Assembly: GCA_025617375.2 (NCBI GenBank)
Contig: JAMYGW020000009.1
Span: 868,001 to 932,000, forward strand
DNA length: 64,000 nucleotides
Direction: 5' to 3'
Source: Acarospora socialis
Lineage: Eukaryota > Ascomycota > Lecanoromycetes > Acarosporales > Acarosporaceae
Part shown: positions 1 through 13,100 of the stretch, in pieces
How positions within the stretch are numbered: the stretch's first letter is position 1
Layout: each line of letters opens with the position of its first letter
Translations under genes and position numbers: made by a program
The notes under the pieces: model-generated
Databases searched by the model: none
Told to the model about the DNA's origin: nothing
The model's input: only the letters and a program-made list of their open reading frames with translations

Positions 1-359
1 TAAAGAAATCGGAGGACTGTTGTTACTTAGTCATATTTGGTTTCCCACGACTTCTGATATGGAGCCTCGCCCGTCTCCATCAAGTTTCACATACCAAGAG
101 TTCCCCAACGACTGTGCACAACTGCTCACTAGCAGAGCTACCTCGTGCACAAGCAAAAGATATGGATCTCTTGATGTTCTGCTGCGATCAATAAACAGCA
201 GCGGAGACTTTCCTTCCAATGCAATCGCGTCAGCAACAATCATAGCGTCATGACATCCGCCTAGCGCGCTCGCACCTGTTCCCGTCCTGTCAACAACCAT
301 GTAGGGCAGAGAACCTCCACTCTCCCTCCCCTCTCGTGCCCCTTTCTCTCAAAACGTTC
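1..359. other. Non-genic left edge
   Basis: It holds the repeat fragment at 34-70 and a CT-rich leader (317-353) for the gene at 360. An open minus-strand frame at 31-300 overlaps the repeat and shows no family features. Confidence 0.5.
34..70. repeat. Terminal-repeat fragment of a MITE-like family
   Basis: The stretch tatttggtttcccacga continuing into tggagcctcg matches, over about 37 bp, the inverse complement of 5944-5985. It is probably one end of a second copy that runs off the left edge. Confidence 0.45.
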
Positions 360-1379
360 ATGCCAACCCTCATGCGCCCCCTCCTCCGCCCACACCGCAC
401 CCTCCTCAGCCTCTCCCTCAGCGCCCTAACAGCCAGCATGTCTACCCCCTCCACTCCTCCGCCTTCCACCTCCGACCCCTCAACTACCAACACCCCTCCC
501 TCTCCCCCAACGTGGCCAACCCGACCTTACAACCCTCGCCACACGCACTGGCCCTACAAGCCCTCCGACTTCATCCGCGCGGACCCCACCCCGGACACAG
601 ACTTCTACTCCGCCCCGCGCTACGTCACCCACATCGACGACCACGCCATCTCCGTCCTGAAAACCTACTACGCCGCCACCCTCCCGCGCACGGGCCGCAT
701 CCTCGATTTCTGCAGCTCGTGGATCAGCCATTTCCCGCCGACGCTCGAGGAGGCCGCTACTCGTCCTCTTTCTCCCAAGCGTGCGCCGACGGGCCGGGAG
801 GAGGACGCCGGTGTCGGAACCACAGAAGCCAAAGGAAAGGAGAGGGATAGGGAGCTCGAAGTCACCGGCCTCGGCCTCTCGACCCCCGAGCTTGCCGCCA
901 ACCCGATCCTCGCCAACCGCATCACGCACGACCTCAACGTCTCCCCCACCCTACCGTCTTCCGTCCCCGCCGACCTCTCCGCCGCAACCTGCGTCGTCAG
1001 CATCGACTACCTCGTCTCCCCACTCGAGGTCCTGACGTCGCTGCGAGGGAAAATGAAGAAGGGCGGCGTCGTCCATCTAGTGGTGTCGAATCGGTGTTTT
1101 CCGAGCAAGGTGGTAGGGAGGTGGTTGAGGGTTGACGAGGAAGAGAGGTTGAGGATGGTGGGGGATTATCTGTGGTTTAGTGGGTGGAGGGGGGTGGAGG
1201 TTGTGGTGTTGAGTGATGGGACGAGTAAGGAGGGGGAGGGAAGGCGGGGGTGGTTTGGGTTGCTGGGTGGGGGAAGGGTGGATCCGTTGTGGGTTGTCCG
1301 GGGGGTGAATACGGGGGAGGGGTTTGAGGGGACGGGTGAGAGAGGTGGACGGGAGTGGAAGGTGAGGGATGAATTGTGA
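360..1379 (+). CDS. SAM-dependent methyltransferase-like protein, single exon
   Basis: One uninterrupted frame of 339 residues. I start at the ATG at 360; the frame is open back to 336 but only from a GTG. The N-terminus is rich in Arg, Leu and Ser with no acidic residues, which could be a mitochondrial presequence (inference). After a Pro/Ser/Thr-rich linker comes a degenerate SAM-binding motif I (ILDFCSSWISHFP). Further on are a motif like VTGLGLSTPELAANP, a strand-like segment CVVSIDYLVSPLEVL, and KGGVVHLVVSNRCFP, the order seen in a family of type-11-like methyltransferase homologues of fungi, plants and bacteria. The usual GxGxG is absent, so catalysis is uncertain. The C-terminal 70 residues are Gly/Arg-rich and probably poorly conserved. 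A CT-rich stretch at about 317-353 precedes the start. Substrate unknown. Confidence 0.75.
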   Translation: MPTLMRPLLRPHRTLLSLSLSALTASMSTPSTPPPSTSDPSTTNTPPSPPTWPTRPYNPRHTHWPYKPSDFIRADPTPDTDFYSAPRYVTHIDDHAISVLKTYYAATLPRTGRILDFCSSWISHFPPTLEEAATRPLSPKRAPTGREEDAGVGTTEAKGKERDRELEVTGLGLSTPELAANPILANRITHDLNVSPTLPSSVPADLSAATCVVSIDYLVSPLEVLTSLRGKMKKGGVVHLVVSNRCFPSKVVGRWLRVDEEERLRMVGDYLWFSGWRGVEVVVLSDGTSKEGEGRRGWFGLLGGGRVDPLWVVRGVNTGEGFEGTGERGGREWKVRDEL

Positions 1380-2293
1380 GGTGGAAACGGATGGGGTATT
1401 GCATAGCGAGGGTATATGTAAATGGGTATGATGAAAGAGGGGTTTCACCTCTGCAGAGTACTTACAGTCCTAGGTCGTGAATCCATGCCAGGATTCCTAC
1501 TCTGGAACACTCCAGTAACGCAAAGCGACTAATCACATCAATGTGATCATCATATGGAGGGCTTCAAAATAGTGCATCAACTGATAACATGAAGTCTTCA
1601 AATCTATACAAGTAATATTCGGAGGTTCCTCATTTGAGTAATGTGTAGCAGTTGGCAACCATATATGACCCAAACTACAAATGAATGCCAATAATTTGAT
1701 GGAGTACTCCAACACATCAAAACTGCAACTGAACTTCATATCTGAGAGAAGATTCCTGTTTTCAAATAAGAAGTCTCCGTAATCTATAAGTAGAGTAGGA
1801 TTTGATTCGACAAATTATACATAGGATTGAGCAGTACTTCGTATGAGTACGGGGCATAAGACATCGCGCAAATGAGTACATTGTTGTAGGCGATTTCGGC
1901 TCCGAGGTTTGAAATGCTGTCCCATGACTTTTGCCCCATACTCTTACTTCACGCGAATGTTGGTGACGAGCTACAACGGCTGGAACCCTTGGTTGGGGAG
2001 ATGTAAATTGGGATGATGAGAGGGAGATTTCTCCTTTTCAGAGTTGTAAAGTGTAATTGGCCCGATCATCGACATGTACTCATATCGGAGGCATGTGTTG
2101 AGATCACGCCCCTGTGATGGCATGCCAAACATCACATGGTTCAGGAGTGTAGTTTATGTCTCAGATCATGCTAATCTGCACAACCATCTATCTATAATGT
2201 TGCCGATGCCAGATCGAAATCCTATTCTATTGTCTTCTACAACAAAGCTATTCTAGCACTTGCTATCAGCTAAGGTAGATATCAAATTGTAGG
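1380..2293. other. Intergenic, AT-rich
   Basis: Apart from a degraded MITE (1465-1676), I see only AT-rich sequence and short frames without support. Confidence 0.6.
1465..1676. mobile_element. Degraded copy of the TA-flanked MITE family
   Basis: After a TA, the left end reads cagtcctaggtcgtgaat, matching about 20 of 25 positions of the inverted-repeat end of the elements at 17575 and 31594. The right end (ggcaaccatatatgacc...aacta, 1654-1677) is a poorer match. Differences are partly C/T and G/A. Confidence 0.35.
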
Positions 2294-3920
2294 ATGACGA
2301 GGAATCACTCTATACGGACCCAGGGCTCACTACCCTCCCTCCAGCCATATACCCCGGACGATCAACAACCCAACTCCTCTCAAGCAGCAGAAATCTCCGC
2401 CGCCGCATACACCAACCCGTTCCTCTCCTTCATCTCCGACAACCCAACCGTCTTCCACACCGTCTCCTACTTCTCCCACCGCCTCGAATCCCACGGCTTC
2501 ACGAAACTCTCGGAGCGGAACCTCTGGACCTCCAAGCTCCAAGAGGGCGGCAAATACTATGTAGAGCGGAACGGCAGCGCGCTGATCGCGTTCGCAGTCG
2601 GTTCAAACTACGAGTCCGGCAACGGCGCCGCCATCGTCGCAGCCCACGTCGACGCCCTCACCGCGCGCCTGAAGCCCATCTCCAAGCTCGAGACCAAAGC
2701 CGGCTTCGTCCAGCTCGGCGTCGCGCCGTACGCCGGGGCCTTCAACAGCACGTGGTGGGACCGGGACTTGGGCATCGGAGGCCGGGTGTTGGTCAGGGAT
2801 GGCACGACGGGCAAGATCAGCACCAAGCTCGTGAAGCTGGGATGGCCGATCGCCCGGATCCCGACGCTTGCGCCGCACTTTGGCGCGGCGTCGGCGGGGC
2901 CGTTCAACCAGGAAACGCAGATGGTACCGGTGATTGGCTTGGATGATGTGAATGTGCATGGCAAGGAGGATGCGGGGTGGGAGGCAGGTGTGCTTGGGGG
3001 GGCGGGTACGTTCACCGCGACGCAGCCGGAGCGTCTGGTCAAGGCTATTGCTTGGGAGCTGGGCATTCAGGATTGTAAGTTGGTAAGGACCCTCTTGCAG
3101 TCGGTGCTAAGCTAAGTATGATGCAGACAGCACTATCATGAACTGGGAGCTCGAACTCTTCGACACCCAGCCCGCACAACTCGGCGGCCTAGAGAAAGAG
3201 TTCATCTTCGCCGGCCGCATCGACGACAAGCTCTGCTCCTTCTCCGCCATCGAAGCCCTCCTCGCCTCCTCAACGAGCCATTCCTCCTCCGCATCATCAT
3301 CGTCAAACATCCTGAAAAGCGACTCCCCCAGCCGCGACAACGACAGCAGCATCATCAAGCTCGTCGCCCTCTTCGACGACGAAGAAATCGGCAGCAATCT
3401 CCGACAAGGCGCGCACAGCAACTTCCTCAGCAGCGTCATGTCCCGCATCAGCGAAACCTTCGCCCCTTCAACCTGCCACGCCGGCCCCAACCTCCTGGCC
3501 CAGACTTACGCCAACAGTTTCCTTGTCTCGGCAGACGTCACCCACGCCGTCAACCCTAACTTCCTCGGCCAGTACCTCGAAAACCATTCGCCCCGGCTGA
3601 ACGTCGGCGTCGCGGTCACGGCGGACCCGAACGGGCACATGACGACCGACGCCGTCTCGACGGCGCTCCTGCACCGCGTCGCGGACAAGTGTGGGGTTAC
3701 GTTGCAGGTCTTTCAGATCCGGAACGATAGTCGCAGTGGGGGAACGGTGGGGCCGATGTTGTCGGCGGCGACGGGCATGAGGGCTATTGATGCGGGGTTG
3801 CCGCAGCTGAGCATGCATAGTATTCGGGCGACGACGGGGAGTTTGGATCCGGGGTTGGGGGTGAGGCTGTTTAAGGGTTTTTTCGATCATTTCGAGGAGG
3901 TGGATGAGGAGTTTGTGTAG
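2294..3920 (+). CDS. APE1: Vacuolar aminopeptidase I-type M18 metalloprotease
   Basis: Two exons, 2294-3074 and 3127-3920, flank a 52-nt intron (gtaagt...atgcag) that splits a Tyr codon; the product is 524 residues. It is a di-zinc aminopeptidase of family M18, which removes N-terminal residues from peptides; yeast Ape1 (Lap4) acts in the vacuole after Cvt/autophagic delivery. Family hallmarks in order: HVDALTARLKP (zinc ligands His118 and Asp120), WWDRDLGIGGRV, IARIPTLAPHFG, FAGRIDDKLC (second Asp ligand near 293), ALFDDEEIGS (general-base Glu near 346), SADVTHAVNPNF and LSMHSIRA (zinc His near 490). The HxDAL and WWDRDLGIGGR versions are typical of Ape1 rather than of cytosolic aspartyl aminopeptidase. 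The N-terminal 35 residues are short for the yeast propeptide. Length and motifs are complete, so it should be active. Confidence 0.9.
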
Positions 3921-4709
3921 ACTGCGGAGTTGGAGTGAGGGGTGGGATTTAGGGTAGAGTACCAGAAGCGTATAGCTAGATAGATGGTCCCATAGAAGCG
4001 CGACGCAAGCATTTGACACCTCGTACGTGCATTCCGACGCCCTGCCTATACCCGGTCATCGCAGGGAGTTCTCTAAGGAGCTTCCACTCCGCCCTTCATG
4101 CTCGGTTGATGTCTCAAGTACAGTTTTGAACTTCTAAAACAAGTAGAGAGATGGAAAATTTATATTTTCAGGGCAAAGTCTTAGAACCGTGGAGGCAAAG
4201 AGGAGGCCCCGACTTTAAGAGAGCTAGAAGTGTCAACCTAGATTTATTGCCGTCTTCTGCCAGCAAGCCATAGCTTATGAGCCCACAGTACCTAGCATCG
4301 GCAAACTAAAGGTTAGTTGGCATCCTAAGAGCGTTCCGTCTCTCGAGACCTCGTAGCCTAAAGAGACGAAGTGGAGACAAAGCTCGAATTGGCATAATAT
4401 CTTGGTTCGAGTTCTGCAGCTTATGTGAATAGCATTGCAATTGGTGAGCTACAGGTTTGTGGCTGGCTGAACATGATTATAGCGTTGAGGAACAGAGCTG
4501 AAAGGATCGCACTAGTTACCCCATAGTAGGGTGTCGGTGTCTAAGACCAACAGATGGTGCAATGATGTTGGCCGTCACTTCATCTTCAAGCTTGCCTTCT
4601 GCGTAGTTTAAATGGCCAGCTACTCACCTTCCCGGCCCTCTTCAACCCTCTGTTCCAATATCAAGCATTCTCTTGAACGGCAGAAAAGGCTTCACCAGTG
4701 CACAACATC
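3921..4709. other. Intergenic
   Basis: No gene seen. A TATA-like tttaaa at 4607 and a CT-rich leader belong to the 4710 gene. Confidence 0.6.
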
Positions 4710-5309
4710 ATGAAGTTCCTTCTATCTCAAACGATTCTACTTCTTCTACCACTTGTCTTTTGCGCTGAACAAGTCCCGCTTGCCGAGAATGACGGTATTC
4801 AGTGGACGAATGGCAACAAGCATGAATGGGATGCCTTTCGAAGTCGGATCCAGCCCAGTCAAGGATGAGGTTAGTGCAAAACACGAGGTACATAAGTCAG
4901 CCAACTTACGTAAACAGGACTTCGAGGCTATGGCGTGCAAAAAGATCTCTGTCAATTGGCCGGTCGGCGACGACCGCTGGAAGAACGTTGGCACGGGCGA
5001 GCTCTACAACGTCATCTCGGAATACAAGCTGCATGACAGCCTGGAGCTGGAGGCTGGACCTAAGGTATCCAATGTATGTCGGTAGCTTCCAATTCTACGA
5101 CCAAAGCGGGGATTGCTACGATCTCAGCGTCTCCTTCCCAGGCGATCACTACATTCGATACAATTCGGACAAGCCGACCATTATACGCGTCAGATACGGA
5201 GGCACATGCTCTGATTGTAATAGAAGATAGGAACGGACAAGACTGCGGGAATGTGCAGACAGAGGCGACATGGGTGGAAGAGAGCAATTGCAATCAGTGC
5301 TGGACATAG
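4710..5309 (+). CDS. Small secreted cysteine-containing protein (candidate)
   Basis: The ATG opens with a clear signal peptide (MKFLLSQTILLLLPLVFCA), after which the frame soon stops unless spliced. A model with exons 4710-4794, 4844-4869, 4918-5073 and 5142-5309 keeps one frame for about 144 residues. The last intron (gtatgt...ctccttcccag) is convincing; the first two are tentative, and the second (48 nt) could be retained in frame. The mature part has about four Cys and ends in SNCNQCWT. I recognise no family. A TATA-like tttaaa lies at 4607-4612 and a CT-rich leader just upstream. It could be an effector-type or cell-wall protein, but that is inference. The main risk is wrong 5' exon boundaries. 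Confidence 0.5.
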
Positions 5310-7127
5310 GGGAGAGAACAAGATATGCAGCGTGTTGATCGAGGCTGTCATTTGTCCAGTGTGCCATACCCATGCCCATGCCTTTGATGCCACCACAGTA
5401 TGTCCAGATCCAATATCAAATTCTCCAAGTCCTCTTACCCGCTACCTCAAGCCATCTTTAAGGCATCATCCCCAGGCATGAATGAATGTGCACTCTTTGG
5501 GCCAACCCATAACGCCCTCTTTCTCCTAGCATTCCTGAATGTTCTACTCATATATTTCGCAGGATGGGAGCTTCAGAAATGATCAGCCTTAGAGTTGATG
5601 CTTCAAAAGTAGCGTCTCTTGAATCTCCTCATGATGCCTGAAATTGTAGAAGTCCTTTATTGGCCGCTCTAGCCATTCAGCGACTCTAGCTCACTAGCAT
5701 GTCATCCACTCTGGGGAGCGACCACACAAATGTCCACATGTGAACTATCAGCAAACTTTCATCCAAAGGGCTGCTCTGGGGTGATTATTAAGCCACCAGC
5801 GAGAAGCGAAGTCTAACTGGCACAGTGATTTTGTGCTTGCATAAAAGCCTCAAATAAATAACGCCACCTTACATAATCTCCATCGCTCTGTTGGACCAAT
5901 AACTTTGTTGTCACTGATGTTTGATTTTGTCACGGTGGCTTAGGCCGAGGCTCCATGTCAGAAGTCGTGGCAAACCAAAATATTTAAGCGACCACAACAC
6001 CTCCTGTTGCTTCGTAGATTAGTATGATGAACAGTGTGCAAAGAGTGTCAAAATCTTAAAGCTATGATCAGTGAGACTTAAGAGCATTATACAACACTTG
6101 TACTGAACAAAGCTGCTCCTTTTTGTGTTGTGTAAATATCTTCTGCCGTTTGAGTGCCGCTTATTGCTCTGCCACGACCTCTGACATGGAGCCTCGGGCG
6201 TCGTAGCCTTTGGGTTATCATCTTCTCTTGTGATACCCATACCTAGGTAGCTCAACGCAGCACCACCTTTGCACTTTCGCAGAACACCTGCACACCCTCC
6301 TCCTCGCTCTTCAATGGCCTTGAAGCACACTCAATCTCTTCATTCTTGTTAAGTCCCTCTTACTTCAGCTGATTTCAAAGCTTGGACAGGTGATGCTGGT
6401 TGCTGCACAGAGGTATCAGAATGTTCTTCTCCCTTCTGCCCGTATGCGCGTTGGCATCTTCAGCCAAGTATCCCTCCCCGTAAACGCTTCACCGCCACCT
6501 GCTGAGCCTTTCTTCGGATCCGCGGAGGATTGTTTGGGGTGCGTTTAATCTGCTTCCACGATCTTTGACATGTGTTGGTAGGTACAACGCGAGATCCTTG
6601 GTGTTTGTGCGCATCTCATTATTTGAAAGCGGTGCCTTGTACATGTCTTGAGGCGGAATTACCTTAGCAATGACTCAGACAAGTACACTCCGAGGCGAGT
6701 ACGAAGCTACTGGTTTATCTTAAGTATACCTTAACTACCTCAAGTTGAGAGGTCTTTAGCTATGATTTTGAGGACGCTTGAGGGTCTTCTGGACTGAGAT
6801 CAATAGTGATGTTTTATGTAATCTCTCCACCGCTCTTGGCAAGACGAAAGGATACAAGTTTATATAGAAAAGAAGGTCATCAGCTAATCATCCAATTGAT
6901 GAAGCTAAATGAAGTTGATCGTGGCGGAGAGATACAGGCTTGATATGCATGAAGCCGAACCAGTTTGCTCTTTCATTATTGTGTTGATTCCGCGTCTTCG
7001 GGATGCATTCACTTGAAAATGAGAAAGTTTTTCTCTCGTATTTCCCACTCAATCTCAATTGGAGAACGCGCCTCTGCCAACACCTTGACCTCTTTTCTTC
7101 CAATTCTTGGCGTCAACTGGGAATCCC
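5310..7127. other. Intergenic, 1.8 kb
   Basis: It contains the element at 5944-6200 and a related fragment at 6554-6574 (ttccacgatctttgacatg). Otherwise only short unsupported frames. The last 150 nt are the leader of the giant gene. Confidence 0.6.
5944..6200. mobile_element. ~257-bp MITE-like element with ~28-bp TIRs
   Basis: The left end carries cgaggctccatgtcagaagt (about 5946-5965); the right end (6171-6198) is its inverse complement with two mismatches over 28 positions. No coding capacity and no clear target duplication. A related end lies at 34-70. Confidence 0.5.
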
Positions 7128-10100
7128 ATGGCCTCTTCTATGTCTTCCCTTTTAGAGTCGCTTTTTCATCATGTCGTCCTGCCTCCGCGACTTCCAGGGG
7201 AGCAAGAAGCCAACATCGACGCTATCGAGCGTGCTCTTATGGACCGCCTTCTGACTGCCATTCGTACCATGCGAGACCTTATGAGCGATAAGTGTGGCGA
7301 TCAATGGAGCTCCCTTTACCGTTCGCTCCAGATTTGTACGGCCTTAAACGCTGGCGGCAAGCTGAATATAGGGTCGCTGTTGACTGAATCTGGAAGTCTT
7401 GAGCGTAATGGTCTTCTCATTCTACACATTACTGAGCAGAATGCGGGTCTACTCATCCGGCGGCACCATGAGTGAGTACCCCCCACGTGTATACTGTGCA
7501 TACGACGCATGTGGCTGACTCCGCCTTCTTTTAGCGTACAAGGCGAAAGTGTCATCTTCGAAGCATTTCAAGCCGCTCCCATGTCCGACAAAGTCCTTGC
7601 ATCCGAGACGGCTTTGGTACGGGATTTCCCCGATTGCACAATCGCCGTTCCATTCTCGCAGTTTACGGACGCGTCTTTTCAGGAATCACTTGTCGCCTTC
7701 CTTGAGCAGGCCAGCACCGAGTTGATCAAGCAGTTTGCGGCACGCACCTACAAGGCGAGCTCTTTTGCCTTCGAAAGCCGTGGCACTGTCGATCCCTCTT
7801 TGATAACGCGGATGCTTATGACCTTGCTCGAGGCCAATGGACACCGCATCTATCCGCCCCTATTACGCAAACGCGTGCGAGACGACGTCTGCTGGACCGA
7901 TGGCGCGCAGAAGCCGTGGCGAAGATGCGCTTTCTGGCTGGTGCTACGGGTGGCCCTTCAGAGACATCTCGGTACGCTATGTGGCAACGACGAGGGACGA
8001 GTGTACTACAAATTCCTCATCTGTCTTGTTCTTGCGCGTTTGTTACGTGAAAGTGTTGATCTACTCAGTCCTGAGTCAGTGGTCGTGCTGAAGACGAAGC
8101 TCTGTCGCCGTTTTGTCAAGCTAGAAGTTGATAAAGATAGAGCTTCGTCCGCAGTCCGTGCTACCTACGAGTATATGTTCGCGGCTCTTGGACCGCTCTG
8201 TCATGATGTTCTCAAATTTGCAGCGGAACGTATAGCTGTGGCCTGGGCCGGTTTCAAGGACACCATTCGAAAACCTATTCGATCCTTGCCACGCCACGCA
8301 GAACAACGGGATCTGTACTTGACGCTTCCCAACAGCGAGGCTTATCTGCAGCAAGTGCTCACTGAGCCGATGTCCAGGGATAGTCGCTATGGAGCATCGA
8401 TATCGTATCAGCTACCTGTGGATTACGATGTGTCGACGGCATCTACAAACCATCAAAGAGCATTCTTTTCTCGCTACTTCTCGCTTTCCAGAATGGAGAT
8501 GGATATCGAAAATAGTCATCATGTTGCACTAGTGCCGGGGGCTAGTTGTGATACACAGTGTATCGAGTTTGCACAGCGGATTGATACATATTTGGGTACT
8601 GTATCGAACGCATACAATCTCAACGCCGAACAGAAGAGCATCATGCTATTGACCGTCATGGAGCTCTGGATATCCATGGACAAGTGTGCCACTGAGCTTG
8701 TCGGTTTGCTGCAGGATTACAATCCAGGCTTTTCATCTGAGATGCTGGACGTTTTGCATTTACCTCGCTTCCAAGATATGATACGTCTGCAGAAGATACA
8801 AGCATACCTTCAAAAGCGGTATACGACATGTAACTACTCCCGAAAAACCATCTTTGATGACCCGGTCAAGGGATGCTTCGCAGAGCGGTACTTTAACGAA
8901 TCGCAGCATTCCTTGATTCTGCAAGATCTCCACCACCATATTGAGACCGAGGCCGGAAAGGCCCGCGCCAAGAAGGAACAAGAATGGCGGAAGTCGAGCG
9001 AAGAGTATGAAGAGCTTATTCGAGTGATTGCATCAAGCACTTGCCTGTACACCTGGGACGAACTTAGACCTCAAGTTCAGCTGCACAACGACCGCCAGTG
9101 CACGAAGTGCTTCCTTCAACGCAAGGCCAGGCGAATGAGAATCCAAATACACGAACATCCTTTACCATCTAATGATATTCAATCAAAGACGGTTGTATTC
9201 GAACTCGGTTGTCCCGAGGCGATTGCATCCTATCGCGATGCAACGTGGAAGATACTGAGCACATTGGCCCTCCCAAAGCAGTCCAAATCTTATGGGCCTC
9301 GATTGATGCTCTGTGACTACTCAGAGCTCAAAGCATTTCATAATTCCGTTTCCCATACTATTTGTCTCGCATCAACAACAAAATCATTCCTCGCAACACA
9401 CTATTCAAGTACTGGGTTCCCAGTCAGTCTAGACAACGTTTGCCTCCCAAACGGATTGAAGTTTGGCTACTTCGATGCCTCGACCGGAGTGTGGCCTGCG
9501 AGACAGGCGCAGAAGCCGACTTTTGCGCACCATTGCCAATTGATAATCCCCGAAAGCTCCCCCTTCTCCTCACTCCAGTTCTCGCCCGATTTTGCTGCCG
9601 ATGCACCTGGGCCGTCATCGAACGAAGTGATCGCAAGTCAGACTAGATGCCCTTCGGGCCTAAACGTCCATGAGTTCATGGCCTACCAAGCATTATTATC
9701 TGGCAAATTCCGTCGATGGCTCTCAGTGCTCCTTGAACTGGGAGCATCGAATCTGAACTTCAGTACCGAAGCGACAGCCTTGCTTGTATCTCACTTGGCA
9801 CTGCAAGCTGGACCAGCGTACAAAGATGACCCGCTTCGCGTTACCCACGCAGTTTTCCGAGACGATTCTTTCTGCAAAAGGCTGGAGGAGCAGCTCGCAC
9901 AACGCCTAGATGGTATAGCCGCCAACTGGCGTGAGGTAAACTGCATGGAAATGCTGATTACTTTGATTCTTCGGTTGTGTACCCTTTCGTCCAACTCGGC
10001 CACTATCAGCGAGGCTGTCAAACTGCTCGAAAAGGCTCGCGCGACGACGTTCAACTGGATCAGACTGCTGCGAATCGAGACACGTAACGCTACGGATGCA

Positions 10101-13100
10101 ATTGCCTCTCGGAGATGCTCCAGGTATTCATTATGGGCCGCCCTGCTTTGCCGGAAAACATTCGCTACCTATATGGAAGCTGGTAAGGCACTGCAATCCG
10201 TGCCTCTCTGCACGTTCATCGAGTGCTCGATTAGATTGCAGAACAATCTGATCGGCAATCCTGCCGTGCTGCCCTCTGCTATAAGAAATGCGCTTGTCCG
10301 CGATCTGAAAATGGTTTACCGGATGCGTCTCATCCTTCGTCAGTCTCTCGAGGCAAGCCCTGGTAGCCTCGCATCAGCAATCAACAGTGTTTGGCCAGAA
10401 CCTGAGGGCGCTCCACCACGATCCTTCTCTCAGTTGAAGTTTCTCCCGCACCCAAACGAATGGTGGATCTACTCAATTGTGGACGCCACGCAACAAACTA
10501 CGCAGCAGATTATACACTACCATGTGCTAGAAGGTCATCTACTTGTTAATCATCAACCTTTGGGTAAATTGCCCGCAGAACATAGAGGATCGGTAATTCT
10601 GGAGCAGCTCTTTGGTAACCAGAGTCTATTGACGTACCCTTCGGGGCTACCTGGCATGACTTACATGTTGGCTATACCCATGTTCGGGCATCAGATTCAT
10701 CTTGGCTTCCGCAACAGAAACCTCATCGTCAGGGCATGCGTACGTAGTACTGTTTTGGAACTCATTCCACGCGAGATATTCAGGGGTACCTCGAGCTTTG
10801 ACTTACCAGCCTCGCTCATTGATGGATGTGTGCACTGGCTCGACCTTAATAGTGGATTTATGGAGATCAGACAGCAGCCAAATATATGGATGTCCAAATC
10901 AAGTAATTGGCTCCTCAATTTCAACACCCGCTCGGCGCAGCGCCGTACAGTCTCACTGGTGAATCCACAGAGTCCGCTATTTCGACAAGTCGCACTTATC
11001 TTTGATAAATTCGAATATGGTCAACAGTTGACCGTATATCAGCCGGCAAAAGGAAGCTTGTCGGTTGAATTACGTCGCTTGGAATTGACGTTCTCCGTGA
11101 ATAGTAAAAACCTCCTTGAAACCTCCCAACTGCGATCAGAGGTTGATCCAAACCAAGATGCCGGAACTTGGTATGGTCTCAACAGTAAGCTGGTACTGCG
11201 AGATGCCATCAATCCACGTCGGCGCAGCATCGTTGTACCCATGGGGTCCATGAGCTACAGGCGAAACGGATTTCATGTCGCGGTGGAGGTCGCGAATGAT
11301 GGCAGTTATGGCAGATTCGCAATCAACGATGTTCTTGGACGCCTTGAATGTGCCGCTGAGCCTCGACTCCTCTACTTGAAAGCCCAATTCCATGCATACA
11401 CGTCTTTCGTGGTACCGGATACGTTGACAGGTCGCTCAGGAACTGAAGAAGCTTTGCATTGTCTCAAGTCAGGCTATTGCCAGCCGTGGACTATCTTGAA
11501 TTCTGGCCCATATCAGATCCTGATGTCGATTGCCAAACTCACCCCAATCAGAAACTACTATCCAAAAGATATCAAGGTCATGCAACAGGTGTTCTGGGAT
11601 GCTCAGCTAACAACCACTATTCAGACAGACGACTTTAGGTTGATTGTCGAAAGCATTTGCCAAAAATCCAAGCAGCTGTCTGTGTTCACCTTTCACCAGA
11701 CTGAGCTTCCTTCACTGGATTCCGCAGGGGACCGACATCTGTTGCGCCGCAGCTACTTGCGACGTGGTCTCTACCAGCGGTCGGACTCCAATTGTGACGG
11801 TCAACGCGCAGCTCCAGATGTTGCTTATGAAGTGCGAGATCGCCTCTGGCCAAGCCAACGGCAAAAGAACGTGTATGAGAGCGTGAGCTTAATCCGCAAT
11901 TGGCCTTCAGAAATACCCAGAACTGCGAACCTTGCCGTCATTTTTCAGGACTGGCCAGCAATCGGAGGTTACGATGAGTCCTTCGACAAAATCCTTCTCA
12001 GCGATCGCCTTGCGGTAAACTTCGCACTTGAGCTGGGATCCTTAGTAAAGCTCTGCGTTAATTCCGAGCCTAAAGATAAGTATAGGCTTATGTTCTTATT
12101 TGCACTCATGTCGTATGATGATAACGCTGATATGGATCTTGTACGAACACTGATTGCCTTTGCTGTCTTAAAGGATCTGAAAGCCTTGGATACTCCAAAG
12201 TGGCCATCCTACATTCATTTCCGGCAGAATCAGGTTCCGCGCAGTGACTACCTCCTACAGCTGATCAAACCTTGCGGTGTGCCCTATTCTGCTGATGAGC
12301 GGAGCACTTTTGGACATATTTTGAGCTCCAAGCAACGCAGGAGGCTTGAGGCGGCTGAATTAGCTCATGAGCAGCGGATCGAGGATCAGTCCAAAACCCT
12401 CGCGCAACACCTCCTACACCAGTGGCCATGCCTTGAACCAACGACCGAGGGATTTGTTACACTCGATCTCGTTGACGTTCCCCAAGCTATGGAGATCATC
12501 CGTCCCGAGTGGCGGCGTTTGTTCCAAAACCTGGAGCTTTCGAACTATATTCAACAAGTGCAGATCGTTCTCGATCGTCATCGCACTCTGGTAGAGATCG
12601 AGCAGCCCAACACCAGACCTGAAGTCCAGGAGATAATACCCACTCGATGCCGTGGCGGCGAACTCCCAACGCTCTGTCGAGATCTTCTACGCAAGTCTGG
12701 TTTTACCTCGTCCGTGAAGCCGCTTCATACTGCGTCCAAGGAGGAAATAAGGCGCGGCATGGACAATTCTAACAGCGATACCTTCTTCAACCCGCCATAC
12801 CAAGACGTACTATACAATTTGCAAAAGCCGAACAAGGCCAAGCTTACCGTATCACCTGTGTCTCGCGAAATCCAAGAGCTTGAAGGAATTCTCAACGGTA
12901 TTGCCGAGTCCCAGTCAAGTGTGCGACAGCAATACGGTCGAGACATGGTACGGAGTCTGGATGCGTTGAAGATGCTCCGGAATGCCCCGAAGCAGAATGA
13001 AGAATCAATATCCCCGACCGAGTTGCCTGCCAAGATTTCAAGAGCGCAACACTCTGTTCATGAGCAATTTCAACAACTTTGCAAGGTATTCGAAGGAGGG

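Noticed and set aside
31-300. Minus-strand frame of about 89 codons at the left edge
   Set aside because: It overlaps a dispersed repeat end (34-70) and lacks any motif.
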